From positions 1 through 11,500 of the forward strand of contig DAOTTR010000528.1 in assembly GCA_034437715.1 (NCBI GenBank): 11,500 nt of DNA. Reading direction: 5' to 3'. This stretch comes from JAHBVH01 sp034437715. Its GTDB lineage: Bacteria > Chloroflexota > Anaerolineae > Caldilineales > Caldilineaceae. The position numbers and the translations under genes were made by a program. Shown here piece by piece: positions 5,728 to 11,500 of this stretch (positions are counted from its first letter, which is position 1; each line of letters opens with the position of its first letter). The notes beneath the pieces are model-generated. The model searched no databases. It was not told the DNA's origin and saw only the letters and a list, made by a program, of their open reading frames with translations.

Positions 5728-7240
5728 AGTGAAACGATTCCGCCAACGCTACCAGGAGACGCACGCCATAGCCGGTTGCGCCTTTGGGGGTGGCAGGGTC
5801 TTTGTCACCCCCGGCCCACACCATAGCGGCAATGTCCAAATGGGCCCACGGATAGCCTTCGGTAAAATGTTCAATAAACTTGGCACTGGTCGCCACGCCG
5901 CCAAAGCGCCCGCCCGAGTTCTTCAACTCGGCCATGTCGCTCTTGATGTCGTCCAGGTATTCGTCATACATGGGCATGGGCCACAATCGTTCGCCGGTTT
6001 GGTCGGCGGCCGCTAATAATGCATTTTGCAACGCATCATTGTTGCTAAAGAGTCCCGCCGCCTGTGAGCCCAACGCGATGACAATCGCGCCCGTCAGTGT
6101 TGCCAAATCCACGACCGCGGCGGGATTAAAGCGCGCCACATAGCCCAAAGCATCGGCCAACACCAGCCGTCCCTCGGCATCGGTGCTGATGATCTCGGCG
6201 GTTTTGCCGGTGATGCCGGTGATGATGTCGCCGGGGCGAAACGCGCGGCCATCGGGCATATTTTCCACACAGACGCCGACACCAATCACACGGCGCGGGA
6301 CGTTGAGGCACGCAATCGCTTCCATAGCCCCAATTACCGCCGCCGAACCACCCATGTCATCTTTCATCTGCCACATGTCCGCCGAAGGCTTGATACTAAT
6401 GCCGCCGGTGTCAAAGGTAATCCCCTTGCCCACCAAGATTAGCGGCTGCTGCTTTTCGGTACCCGCCGGCGCATGTTCCAGAAAGATCATCTGGGCTTCT
6501 TGTGCGCTGCCCTGGCTCACCGCCAACAACAAGCCCATGCCCAACTCGCGCATCTCGGCTTCGTTGAGTACCCAATAGTTCAAGCCCACTGCTTCGGCCA
6601 TGGCTTGGGCGCGCCGGGCATATTCAACGGGATAGAGCACATTGGGTGGTTCATTGACATAATCGCGCGCATGATGCACACCGGCGGCAATTGCCTGGGC
6701 GCGTGCGACCCCGGCTTCGACCGCGGCAAGCTTGCTGCCATCAAATTCAACAAATTCAACGATGGTGCAACTGTTCGGGCTGTTTTCGCTTGGCTCGCGT
6801 TTGTAATTGGGTGCTTGGTAGGCCGCCAGCAACGCCCCTTCGGCAGTCGCTTGCACGGCGGCTTGTACATCCAACCCGCCAATGCCCGCGCCGTGGATAA
6901 TCGTCGCGTACGTGTTGACGCCCTTGAGCTTGCGCAGGGCTTGCTGCACACTTGCACCGACCTTGCGCACACCCTTGAGATCAAATTTCTCGGCTTTGCC
7001 CAACCCCACCACCAATACACGCTTGGCAGGCAAGTTGCCGTTGGTATAGAGCACGGCAGTTGTGCCGATTTTCCCCGTAAAATCACCCGATGCGACCAAG
7101 TTACTGATGGCGCCACCCAGGGCTTGATCGATGGCCCCGGTCGCGCCGCCCGGTGTGGTGACGCCTTCAAAGAGATTGACGACCACACAATCGGTCGCTT
7201 GCTGGGCAATGTTGCCTTGTGTCACAGTGACTTGTAGCAT
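5726..7240 (-). CDS. pepA: Leucyl aminopeptidase (M17 family, cytosol aminopeptidase)
   Basis: A 504-residue M17 metallopeptidase that removes N-terminal residues from peptides in the cytoplasm, normally as a hexamer with two metal ions per active site. The N-terminal domain spans about 1-185, with VLVVGLGK at 75-82. The catalytic domain carries VGKGITFDTGG, KDDMGGSAAV, NMPDGRAFRPGD and the family signature STDAEGRLVLADAL. By alignment in mind with E. coli PepA, the metal ligands are K272, D277, D295, D354 and E356, and the catalytic residues K284 and R358; all are intact. The C-terminal part has GGVATSAKFIEHF and PWAHLDIA. The start at 7240 is supported by AAAGGATC. It begins 28 bp after the aminotransferase gene, so the two are probably one transcript for peptide and amino-acid turnover. 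In E. coli PepA is also a DNA-binding protein; nothing here tests that. Confidence 0.97.
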   Translation of the reverse strand: MLQVTVTQGNIAQQATDCVVVNLFEGVTTPGGATGAIDQALGGAISNLVASGDFTGKIGTTAVLYTNGNLPAKRVLVVGLGKAEKFDLKGVRKVGASVQQALRKLKGVNTYATIIHGAGIGGLDVQAAVQATAEGALLAAYQAPNYKREPSENSPNSCTIVEFVEFDGSKLAAVEAGVARAQAIAAGVHHARDYVNEPPNVLYPVEYARRAQAMAEAVGLNYWVLNEAEMRELGMGLLLAVSQGSAQEAQMIFLEHAPAGTEKQQPLILVGKGITFDTGGISIKPSADMWQMKDDMGGSAAVIGAMEAIACLNVPRRVIGVGVCVENMPDGRAFRPGDIITGITGKTAEIISTDAEGRLVLADALGYVARFNPAAVVDLATLTGAIVIALGSQAAGLFSNNDALQNALLAAADQTGERLWPMPMYDEYLDDIKSDMAELKNSGGRFGGVATSAKFIEHFTEGYPWAHLDIAAMVWAGGDKDPATPKGATGYGVRLLVALAESFH

Positions 7241-7268
7241 GTTTGATCCTTTTCTCTGTTTGCCATGC

Positions 7269-8522
7269 TTAGCGCCCTTTGAGCTTCTGTAGACGGCGCG
7301 CCGCTTCTGTCAGCATCTCATCGGTCTTGCAAAAGCAGAAGCGCGCCAGATTATCGGTCAGATACTGGTGTTCGGGACTATAGAAATGGCTGGGCGGGAT
7401 GGCGACCACGCCCACTTCGCGCGTCAGCCAGCGACAGAAATTAACATCGCGGCGCACGCCCGCGGCGCGCGGGACATCCAGCCCACGCGTATCGACGAGA
7501 ATAAAGTACGAGCCATCGGGGGTCAACGGTGGCAAACCCACATCTTGCAAGACATTCAACAGCATATCGCGCTTGGCCTTGTACATGGCACCCAGCCAGT
7601 TAAAATAATCATGCTGGGGCGCAACTTCCAGCGCAATTGCCACCGCTTCTTGCAAGGGCGTTGCCACGGCAAAGGGAATCCACTGGTGCGCCATAAAGAT
7701 GGCATGGGCCAATCTTTCCGAAGTGATCGCCCAGCCGATCTTCCAGCCAGTGACCGAAAAGGTCTTGCCGGCGCTGCCCAGGGTGATCGTGCGTTCCCAC
7801 ATGCCGGGCAGGGTGGCGATGCGCACATGTTCAACGGTACGCTGGGGATCGCTGTAGGTCATCCACTCGTACACTTCGTCACTCAGCACCAGGATATTGT
7901 GTTTTTGCACAAGCGCGGCAATCTGTTCGAGTTCGGCACGCGTAAAGACTTTGCCCAACGGATTTTGTGGGGTATTGATGATCAACAAGCGCGTGCGCTC
8001 GGTAAACGCGGCTTCCAACTCGGCCATATCGAGCACCCAATCGGCAGAAGTCGTGGCAGTGGGTGTGGGGCGCAGGGGCACATAGACCGGCGTGCCACCC
8101 GCCATGATCACCGAGGGCGCATAGCTGTCATAGAAGGGCTCGATCAGCACCACTTCGTCACCCGCCTGCACAAGCGCTTGCAACGTGGCAAAGATGCCCT
8201 CGGTGGCGCCGACGCTGACGACAATTTCGCTCTGTGGATTGAGCTCGCGCCCAAAGAGTGGCCCATAGGTTTGGGCCAGCGCGTTGATCAACCGCGGATG
8301 ACCAGCACTGCGCGCATATTGATTGAGATCGTTGGCAATGGCCTGTTGCGCGGCTTCTTTGACAAAATCCGGTGCCGGAAAGTTGGGAAAGCCTTGCCCC
8401 AAATTGACGGCATTATATTCAATTGCCAAAGCCGAATATTCAGCAAAAACAGTCGTCCCAAAGCCGCGCACCCGTTGCGCCGGCTGCACGGGCGATGCGC
8501 CCTGAACAGCTTGAGTTGTCAT
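7269..8522 (-). CDS. Class I/II PLP aminotransferase, kynurenine/glutamine-transaminase-like
   Basis: A 417-residue fold-type I PLP enzyme. The start ATG at 8522 follows AAGGAACG; a longer in-frame start at 8594 adds an unrelated leader and has no ribosome site. Motifs: NLGQGFPNF (40-48), VGATEGIFATLQAL (104-117), NTPQNPLGKVF (183-193, with N187), SDEVYEW (214-220, D215 and Y218 contacting PLP), and SAGKTFSVTGWKIGW with the PLP lysine K253. These, and the ending ARFCFCKTDEML, match the kynurenine-oxoglutarate / glutamine transaminase K / methionine aminotransferase group. It moves an amino group from an aromatic or sulfur amino acid or glutamine to a 2-oxoacid; the true substrate cannot be set from sequence. 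It lies just upstream of pepA (28 bp) and probably shares its transcript. Confidence 0.92.
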   Translation of the reverse strand: MTTQAVQGASPVQPAQRVRGFGTTVFAEYSALAIEYNAVNLGQGFPNFPAPDFVKEAAQQAIANDLNQYARSAGHPRLINALAQTYGPLFGRELNPQSEIVVSVGATEGIFATLQALVQAGDEVVLIEPFYDSYAPSVIMAGGTPVYVPLRPTPTATTSADWVLDMAELEAAFTERTRLLIINTPQNPLGKVFTRAELEQIAALVQKHNILVLSDEVYEWMTYSDPQRTVEHVRIATLPGMWERTITLGSAGKTFSVTGWKIGWAITSERLAHAIFMAHQWIPFAVATPLQEAVAIALEVAPQHDYFNWLGAMYKAKRDMLLNVLQDVGLPPLTPDGSYFILVDTRGLDVPRAAGVRRDVNFCRWLTREVGVVAIPPSHFYSPEHQYLTDNLARFCFCKTDEMLTEAARRLQKLKGR

Positions 8523-8604
8523 TCCGCGTTCCTTGTGTGTATGGATGGGTAAGTGGGGCGTGATCTTCCAAGTTATACCACGCTGCCATTGCAATTATCC
8601 CGTT

Positions 8605-8634
8605 ATTATACCTGATGCCTAGATGGAAAGCGAA
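8605..8634 (-). promoter_or_regulatory. Possible promoter for the aminotransferase-pepA unit
   Basis: On the minus strand a perfect TATAAT (8610-8605) lies about 80 bases ahead of the aminotransferase ATG. The hexamer 18 bp upstream is TTCGCT, a weak -35. A second -10-like TATAAC lies at 8577-8572, also without a clear -35. The site falls in the 138-bp gap after dinB, so the unit may have its own promoter even though dinB lies on the same strand. Confidence 0.35.
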
Positions 8635-8660
8635 GCTAGGGATGATTGGCGGCACAGGCC

Positions 8661-9851
8661 TCACTCGCGATCAGGGTCGTCCGCCATTGGCGCGCCGCGT
8701 TGGATGGCGCGGTCGCCAAAGCGTTTGCGCAGGGTTTCTACCGCCTGCCACAATTTTTCTTCTTTTTCGTTGGGGGCATCCCACAGCGATAACTGGCGCG
8801 CCGCATTGCTCAGGCCGCTTACGCCCACACCGATCAAACGCACAAGTTGCCCTTGCCACGCTTGATCGAACAACCGATTGGCCGCGGCGCGTATTTGCTC
8901 GGCGTCATCGGTGGGCTGGTCAAAGGTGCTCTGGCGCGAGAAGGTCGTAAAGTCGCTCCAGCGCAATTTGAGTTTAACCGTTGTCGCGCCGAGCCGTTTA
9001 CGCTTCAGTTCTTGGCTCACGGCTTCGGCTTGCTCGCGCAGGATGCGGCGTAGCTGTTCGTCATCGCGCACATCGCGTGTAAAGGTGGTCTCCTGGCTGA
9101 TCGACTTGGATGCGCGCTGTGTTTCCACTGGTCGCGTATCGATGCCGCGCGCATGGCGCGCTAGGTCGCTGCCATTTTTGCCAAAGCGCTGAAACAAGTC
9201 TCCTTCGGGCCAGCGCGCCATGTCACCAATGGTCGCCATGCCTAGTTCTTGGAGGCGCTGGGCAGTTTTAGGACCCACGCCCCACAGTTCAGCGCAGGGC
9301 AGCGGCGCGAGAAACTCGGCTTCGCGCCCCGGCGGCACGACTGTAATCGCGTTGGGTGAAGTGCCATTGCGCACCGCGGCCTTGCCCACACTATTGGCGG
9401 TTTTGGCCAAGAGCTTATTCGTCGCGACGCCCAACGAACAGGGCAACTGCAATGCTTGGCGGATCGTTGTCTGGAGCTGACGGGCAATTGTTTCGGCTGG
9501 CGCGGCCAAGGCTGTCACATCGAGAAAGGCCTCGTCAATCGAAAGTTGCTCCACCAGTGGGGTCAGTGCATACAGGTGCGCCATCACTTGTTTGGAGACG
9601 CGGCGATAGGCGCTGTGGCGCGCCGGCACAATCAACAACGCTGGGCAGAGCCTGATCGCCTGACTCATGGGCATGGCCGAACGCACGCCAAATTGACGCG
9701 CCGGATAGGAGCAGGAGGCAACGACCCCCCGTTCCGCTGGTTGCCCACCTACAGCAAAGGGCTTGCCCTGGAGCGTCGGCTCGCGCTGTTCTTCCACTGC
9801 ACAATAGAAAGCATCGAGATCAAGATGAAGGATTTTGCGCACGTTGTTCAT
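8661..9851 (-). CDS. dinB: DNA polymerase IV (Y-family translesion polymerase)
   Basis: A 396-residue Y-family polymerase that copies past damaged bases. The palm begins HLDLDAFYCAVEEQ: D11 and D106/E107 (in LSIDEAFLDV) are the metal-binding carboxylates, and Y16 is in the steric-gate position. CSYPARQFGVRSAMPMSQA (47-65) is the finger block, then LGVATNKLLAKTAN (140-153) and the helix-hairpin-helix ELWGVGPKTAQRLQELGMATIGD (188-210). The little finger is about 240-350, and QLSLW (353-357) is a likely sliding-clamp binding site, followed by a further helix of about 40 residues. The start ATG at 9851 is chosen because homology begins there and the upstream ATG at 9890 overlaps the predicted -35 element; only a weak AAGG precedes it. 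The gene is leftward and divergent from the glucokinase. Confidence 0.96.
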   Translation of the reverse strand: MNNVRKILHLDLDAFYCAVEEQREPTLQGKPFAVGGQPAERGVVASCSYPARQFGVRSAMPMSQAIRLCPALLIVPARHSAYRRVSKQVMAHLYALTPLVEQLSIDEAFLDVTALAAPAETIARQLQTTIRQALQLPCSLGVATNKLLAKTANSVGKAAVRNGTSPNAITVVPPGREAEFLAPLPCAELWGVGPKTAQRLQELGMATIGDMARWPEGDLFQRFGKNGSDLARHARGIDTRPVETQRASKSISQETTFTRDVRDDEQLRRILREQAEAVSQELKRKRLGATTVKLKLRWSDFTTFSRQSTFDQPTDDAEQIRAAANRLFDQAWQGQLVRLIGVGVSGLSNAARQLSLWDAPNEKEEKLWQAVETLRKRFGDRAIQRGAPMADDPDRE

Positions 9852-9860
9852 CGTAGCCTT

Positions 9861-9890
9861 ATTATAACGCGCTTGCCCGCAACTCGTCAT
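9861..9890 (-). promoter_or_regulatory. Promoter of dinB with an almost absent leader
   Basis: On the minus strand ATGACG (9890-9885), an 18-bp spacer and a perfect TATAAT (9866-9861). Transcription would start about 9854-9855, only 3-4 bases ahead of the ATG at 9851, giving a nearly leaderless mRNA. I see no SOS box that I could name with confidence. Confidence 0.5.
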
Positions 9891-9971
9891 CTTTTTGAGT
9901 TGAATTCACTTGAATCCCCGGTCTGTGAGCCGCTCTTGCGCACAGGGGTGTACACCCTAGCGCATAACAAT

Positions 9972-10000
9972 TTGCAGAAGCTACGCGGCGGTTGTACACT
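9972..10000 (+). promoter_or_regulatory. Promoter of the glucokinase gene
   Basis: TTGCAG (9972-9977), a 17-bp spacer and TACACT (9995-10000). Transcription would begin near 10007, inside the operator-like palindrome at 10002-10022. An in-frame ATG at 9992 lies in this promoter and so cannot be the start codon. Confidence 0.6.
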
Positions 10001-10001
10001 G

Positions 10002-10022
10002 TAACAAATTGTGAAATTGTTA
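10002..10022. promoter_or_regulatory. Operator-like palindrome at the glucokinase transcription start
   Basis: A 21-bp interrupted palindrome: TAACAA at 10002-10007 and TTGTTA at 10017-10022 as outer arms, with TT/AA matching again inside (8 of 10 pairs). It covers the predicted transcription start, the classical place for a repressor. A related TAACAATTTG lies upstream at 9965-9974, overlapping the -35. Confidence 0.45.
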
Positions 10023-10051
10023 AAAATCACCGGTATTCAGGAGAAAAAGGC

Positions 10052-10960
10052 GTGAACATTTTAGGTATTGATATTGGCGGCAGTGGCATCAAAGGGGCCA
10101 TTGTAGACACAACCAAAGGGGAGATTGTCGGGGAGCGGCAGCGGATTGATACGCCCGAACCCTCGACGCCAGAAGCCGTTGCGCAAGTGGTGGCGCAGCT
10201 TGTACAACATTTTCAATATCAGGGCCCCATTGGCTGCACCTTTCCAGCGGTGGTGCAGCATGGCGTGATCCTGACTGCGGCCAATGTCGATCAGGGCTGG
10301 ATTGGCACCAATGGCGAAACGATCTTCCAAGAAGCCACCGGCTTTCCCGTGCATATCCTCAACGACGCCGACGCCGCCGGGGTGGCGGAGATGCGTTTGG
10401 GGGCTGGCCGCGCGCGCAATGGCGTGGTGATCATGCTCACCTTTGGCACAGGCATTGGCAGCGCGATCTTTGTCAATGGGCACCTGCTACCAAACACCGA
10501 GTTTGGCCACATGAAAATTCGCGGTAAAGATGCCGAGCATCGCGCGTCGGCGCGCATTCGCACGGAGAAGGATCTGAGCTGGAAAGATTGGGCCAAGCGG
10601 GTTAATGAATTTTTGAGCGAGATGGAATTCCTCTTCTCGCCGGATCTCTTCATTATCGGCGGTGGGGTCAGCAAAAAGTTTGAGCGCTTTGCCCAGTACC
10701 TGAAGGTGCGCGCCGAGCTCCAATCGGCCCAATTGCTCAATGACGCCGGGATCATCGGTGCGGCGATGGCTGCGACGGAACGCTTTCCGTCCCCCAAGCC
10801 AGAGTCCCAACCGGAGGTCAAGCCAGAACCCAAACCGCGTGCCAAGCCTGGCCCCAAACCTGGTATGAAAGCGATTGCCAAGCCAGAACCCAAACCGGTG
10901 CGCCGCAAAAAAGCCACACCCGCAGAACAGCCCGTCGCACCAGAGCAACCGATCAGCTAG
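10052..10960 (+). CDS. ppgK: Polyphosphate-type glucokinase (ROK family) with Lys/Pro-rich tail
   Basis: A 302-residue kinase. The start GTG at 10052 is chosen because AGGAG (10039-10043) lies 8 bases upstream and family homology begins at MNILGIDIGGSGIKGAIVD. Residues 5-14 (GIDIGGSGIK) form the first phosphate-binding loop; LNDADAAG (103-110) holds the catalytic Asp, D105; LTFGTGIGSAIF (129-140) is the second phosphate loop; PNTEFGHMKIRGKDAEHRAS follows; and PDLFIIGGGVSKKFERF (197-213) and GIIGAAMA close the fold. The PNTExGHxxxxGKxAExRAS block and overall length resemble polyphosphate glucokinases of Actinobacteria and Chloroflexota, which phosphorylate glucose using polyphosphate and/or ATP. 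Donor preference cannot be read from sequence. After residue 245 comes a roughly 57-residue tail of Lys-Pro-Glu/Gly-Pro-Lys repeats (KPEPKP twice), not part of the kinase fold. It stands alone between its own promoter and terminator. Confidence 0.88.
   Translation: MNILGIDIGGSGIKGAIVDTTKGEIVGERQRIDTPEPSTPEAVAQVVAQLVQHFQYQGPIGCTFPAVVQHGVILTAANVDQGWIGTNGETIFQEATGFPVHILNDADAAGVAEMRLGAGRARNGVVIMLTFGTGIGSAIFVNGHLLPNTEFGHMKIRGKDAEHRASARIRTEKDLSWKDWAKRVNEFLSEMEFLFSPDLFIIGGGVSKKFERFAQYLKVRAELQSAQLLNDAGIIGAAMAATERFPSPKPESQPEVKPEPKPRAKPGPKPGMKAIAKPEPKPVRRKKATPAEQPVAPEQPIS
10819..10897 (+). repeat. Direct repeat inside the glucokinase tail
   Basis: The 19-bp sequence CAAGCCAGAACCCAAACCG occurs at 10819-10837 and again at 10879-10897, exactly 60 bp (20 codons) apart. 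It encodes KPEPKP both times, suggesting the Lys/Pro tail grew by internal duplication. Confidence 0.85.
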
Positions 10961-11002
10961 ACAATCGGCCATTGGTTGCGAGCATATTTTCACCGACAAA
11001 GT

Positions 11003-11039
11003 AAAACGCCCAGCGGCAATTGCCGCTGGGCGTTTTTTT
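11003..11039 (+). terminator. Intrinsic terminator after the glucokinase gene
   Basis: A perfect palindrome of 17-bp arms (11003-11019 and 11020-11036), with the GC-rich core CGCCCAGCGGCA, flanked by A4 on the left and T7 on the right (11033-11039). A strong terminator for the rightward gene; it could also stop leftward transcripts. Confidence 0.93.
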
Positions 11040-11068
11040 GAACGAAACCCGTTATTTTGTGCTACAAT
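11038..11068 (+). promoter_or_regulatory. Possible promoter of the interrupted antitoxin-like gene
   Basis: An extended -10, TGcTACAAT (hexamer 11063-11068), lies about 45 bases ahead of the ATG at 11112. The best -35 is TTGAAC at 11038-11043 with a long 19-bp spacer, right behind the terminator. The extended -10 may make up for the weak -35. Confidence 0.45.
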
Positions 11069-11111
11069 TGGAAAGAGTAGGTCTTGCCGTCCGTAGCGAT
11101 TGGGGGTAGCG

Positions 11112-11402
11112 ATGAAATAGATTACGATTCGAGTTGATACCGAGCAGCAAGTAGAGCAAATTGCAGAAATGCTGGCCGACTTTGACTTCGTTGTTTCAAT
11201 GGGCGTTGATACACTTTGGCCATCCAATGGCAAAGCTGATAGCGACGGGATCAAGATCATTGAAAGCGATATCGGCCCTATGATTAGTGAGAGCCGCGCC
11301 TCGGTCTATGATGTTATGGAAGCTATGACGAAGGCTACAGTCCATCCGCAATTGGTGACATTTACAATCTCTCCCCTTATAACTCTACGTTCGGTCAAAT
11401 AA
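11112..11402 (+). pseudogene. Antitoxin-like small protein interrupted by TAG at codon 3
   Basis: The frame reads ATG AAA TAG at 11112-11120, then stays open to TAA at 11400-11402. Read through the TAG it gives a 96-codon frame: MK, stop, ITIRVDTEQQVEQIAEMLADF, then SRASVYDVMEAM near the C-terminus. The start MKxITIxVDxE with a following AEML helix is, from memory, the typical beginning of small antitoxin-like proteins; a CAG to TAG change would explain the stop. SRASVYDVMEAM resembles a short helical motif of DUF433-like antitoxin proteins, a weak impression. GGGGGT at 11102-11107 is a possible ribosome site. Translation could restart at the in-frame ATG at 11169 (77 residues), but that would lose the first beta-strand. 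No toxin gene is recognisable in the 98 bases left. Confidence 0.55.
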
Positions 11403-11500
11403 AAAGCGACCACTCAAGTTGACGAGATTGAGTGAACGCGAGTGAAGGTCAAGAGAGAGCAATCGTCAAGAATCGTTTTTTTTACCCTGGAAAGGGGTGA
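11403..11500. other. Window end: no gene recognised
   Basis: This stretch holds a 7-bp inverted repeat CACTCAA/TTGAGTG (11411-11417, 11428-11434), a T8 run near 11477-11484 and, at the very end, GGAAAGGGGTGA, which would suit as a ribosome site for a gene starting just beyond base 11500. Confidence 0.4.

Noticed and set aside
6473..7237. A 254-codon open frame antisense to pepA
   Set aside because: The opposite strand encodes an intact M17 peptidase with all catalytic residues; the antisense translation resembles nothing known.
7368..8552. A 394-codon open frame antisense to the aminotransferase gene
   Set aside because: It mirrors a gene with full PLP-enzyme motifs; the translation has no recognisable domain, is rich in His/Arg/Gly and has no ribosome site. 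It is a by-product of GC-biased codon use.
9893..9920. Possible operator around GAATTC upstream of dinB
   Set aside because: The similarity of the flanks breaks after the central six bases; it is not a real palindrome and does not match an SOS box I know.
11432..11500. Short frame starting with GTG and ending at the window edge (22 residues)
   Set aside because: Too short, no ribosome site, and the final GGAAAGGGGTGA is better explained as a ribosome site for the next gene.

Overview
The window looks like ordinary, moderately GC-rich bacterial chromosome, most likely from a member of the Chloroflexota. This is inferred from the mix of genes (a radical SAM protein of the TIGR03960 type, a DUF29 protein, a polyphosphate-type glucokinase, a glucuronate isomerase with an SPHGHVDP metal motif) and from sigma70-like promoters (TTGACA / TATAAT); no rRNA or other direct taxonomic marker is present. 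Taxonomic confidence is moderate.

Layout. 1-203 is the start of a leftward radical SAM gene. 204-535 is non-coding, with a perfect 23-bp tandem duplication. 536-949 is a single-stranded DNA-binding protein (rightward). 1044-1109 is a large nested palindrome. 1254-1697 is a DUF29 protein with its own promoter. A perfect-stem terminator at 1721-1756 separates it from a leftward tRNA-Glu(CTC) gene (1756-1827), which has a near-consensus promoter. 1928-2018 is a cluster of three hairpins that resembles the right end or omega-RNA region of an IS200/IS605-type element with no transposase left.

Sugar-acid block. An enolase-superfamily sugar-acid dehydratase (2095-3240, leftward) and glucuronate isomerase uxaC (3558-4976, rightward) are divergent. 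They share a 317-bp regulatory region with an extended -10 promoter and inverted repeats. Together they suggest uptake and catabolism of hexuronates or aldonates; the kinase, aldolase and transporter of such a pathway are not in the window.

Leftward block. dinB (DNA polymerase IV), a kynurenine/glutamine-type aminotransferase, leucyl aminopeptidase pepA and a small membrane protein of unknown function follow each other on the minus strand. Aminotransferase and pepA are only 28 bp apart and probably cotranscribed, which fits peptide and amino-acid turnover. Heptanucleotide repeats that fold into hairpins lie just downstream of the uxaC and pepA stop codons.

Right part. A glucokinase of the polyphosphate-dependent type (ppgK-like, 10052-10960) has an operator-like palindrome at its transcription start and an unusual Lys/Pro-rich C-terminal tail. 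A strong terminator (11003-11039) follows. Last is a small antitoxin-like gene (11112-11402) whose third codon is TAG, so it is probably a nonsense-mutated pseudogene. No clearly new multi-gene system is visible; the points most worth a second look are the hairpin cluster, the interrupted antitoxin-like gene, the glucokinase tail and the repeat/operator elements.
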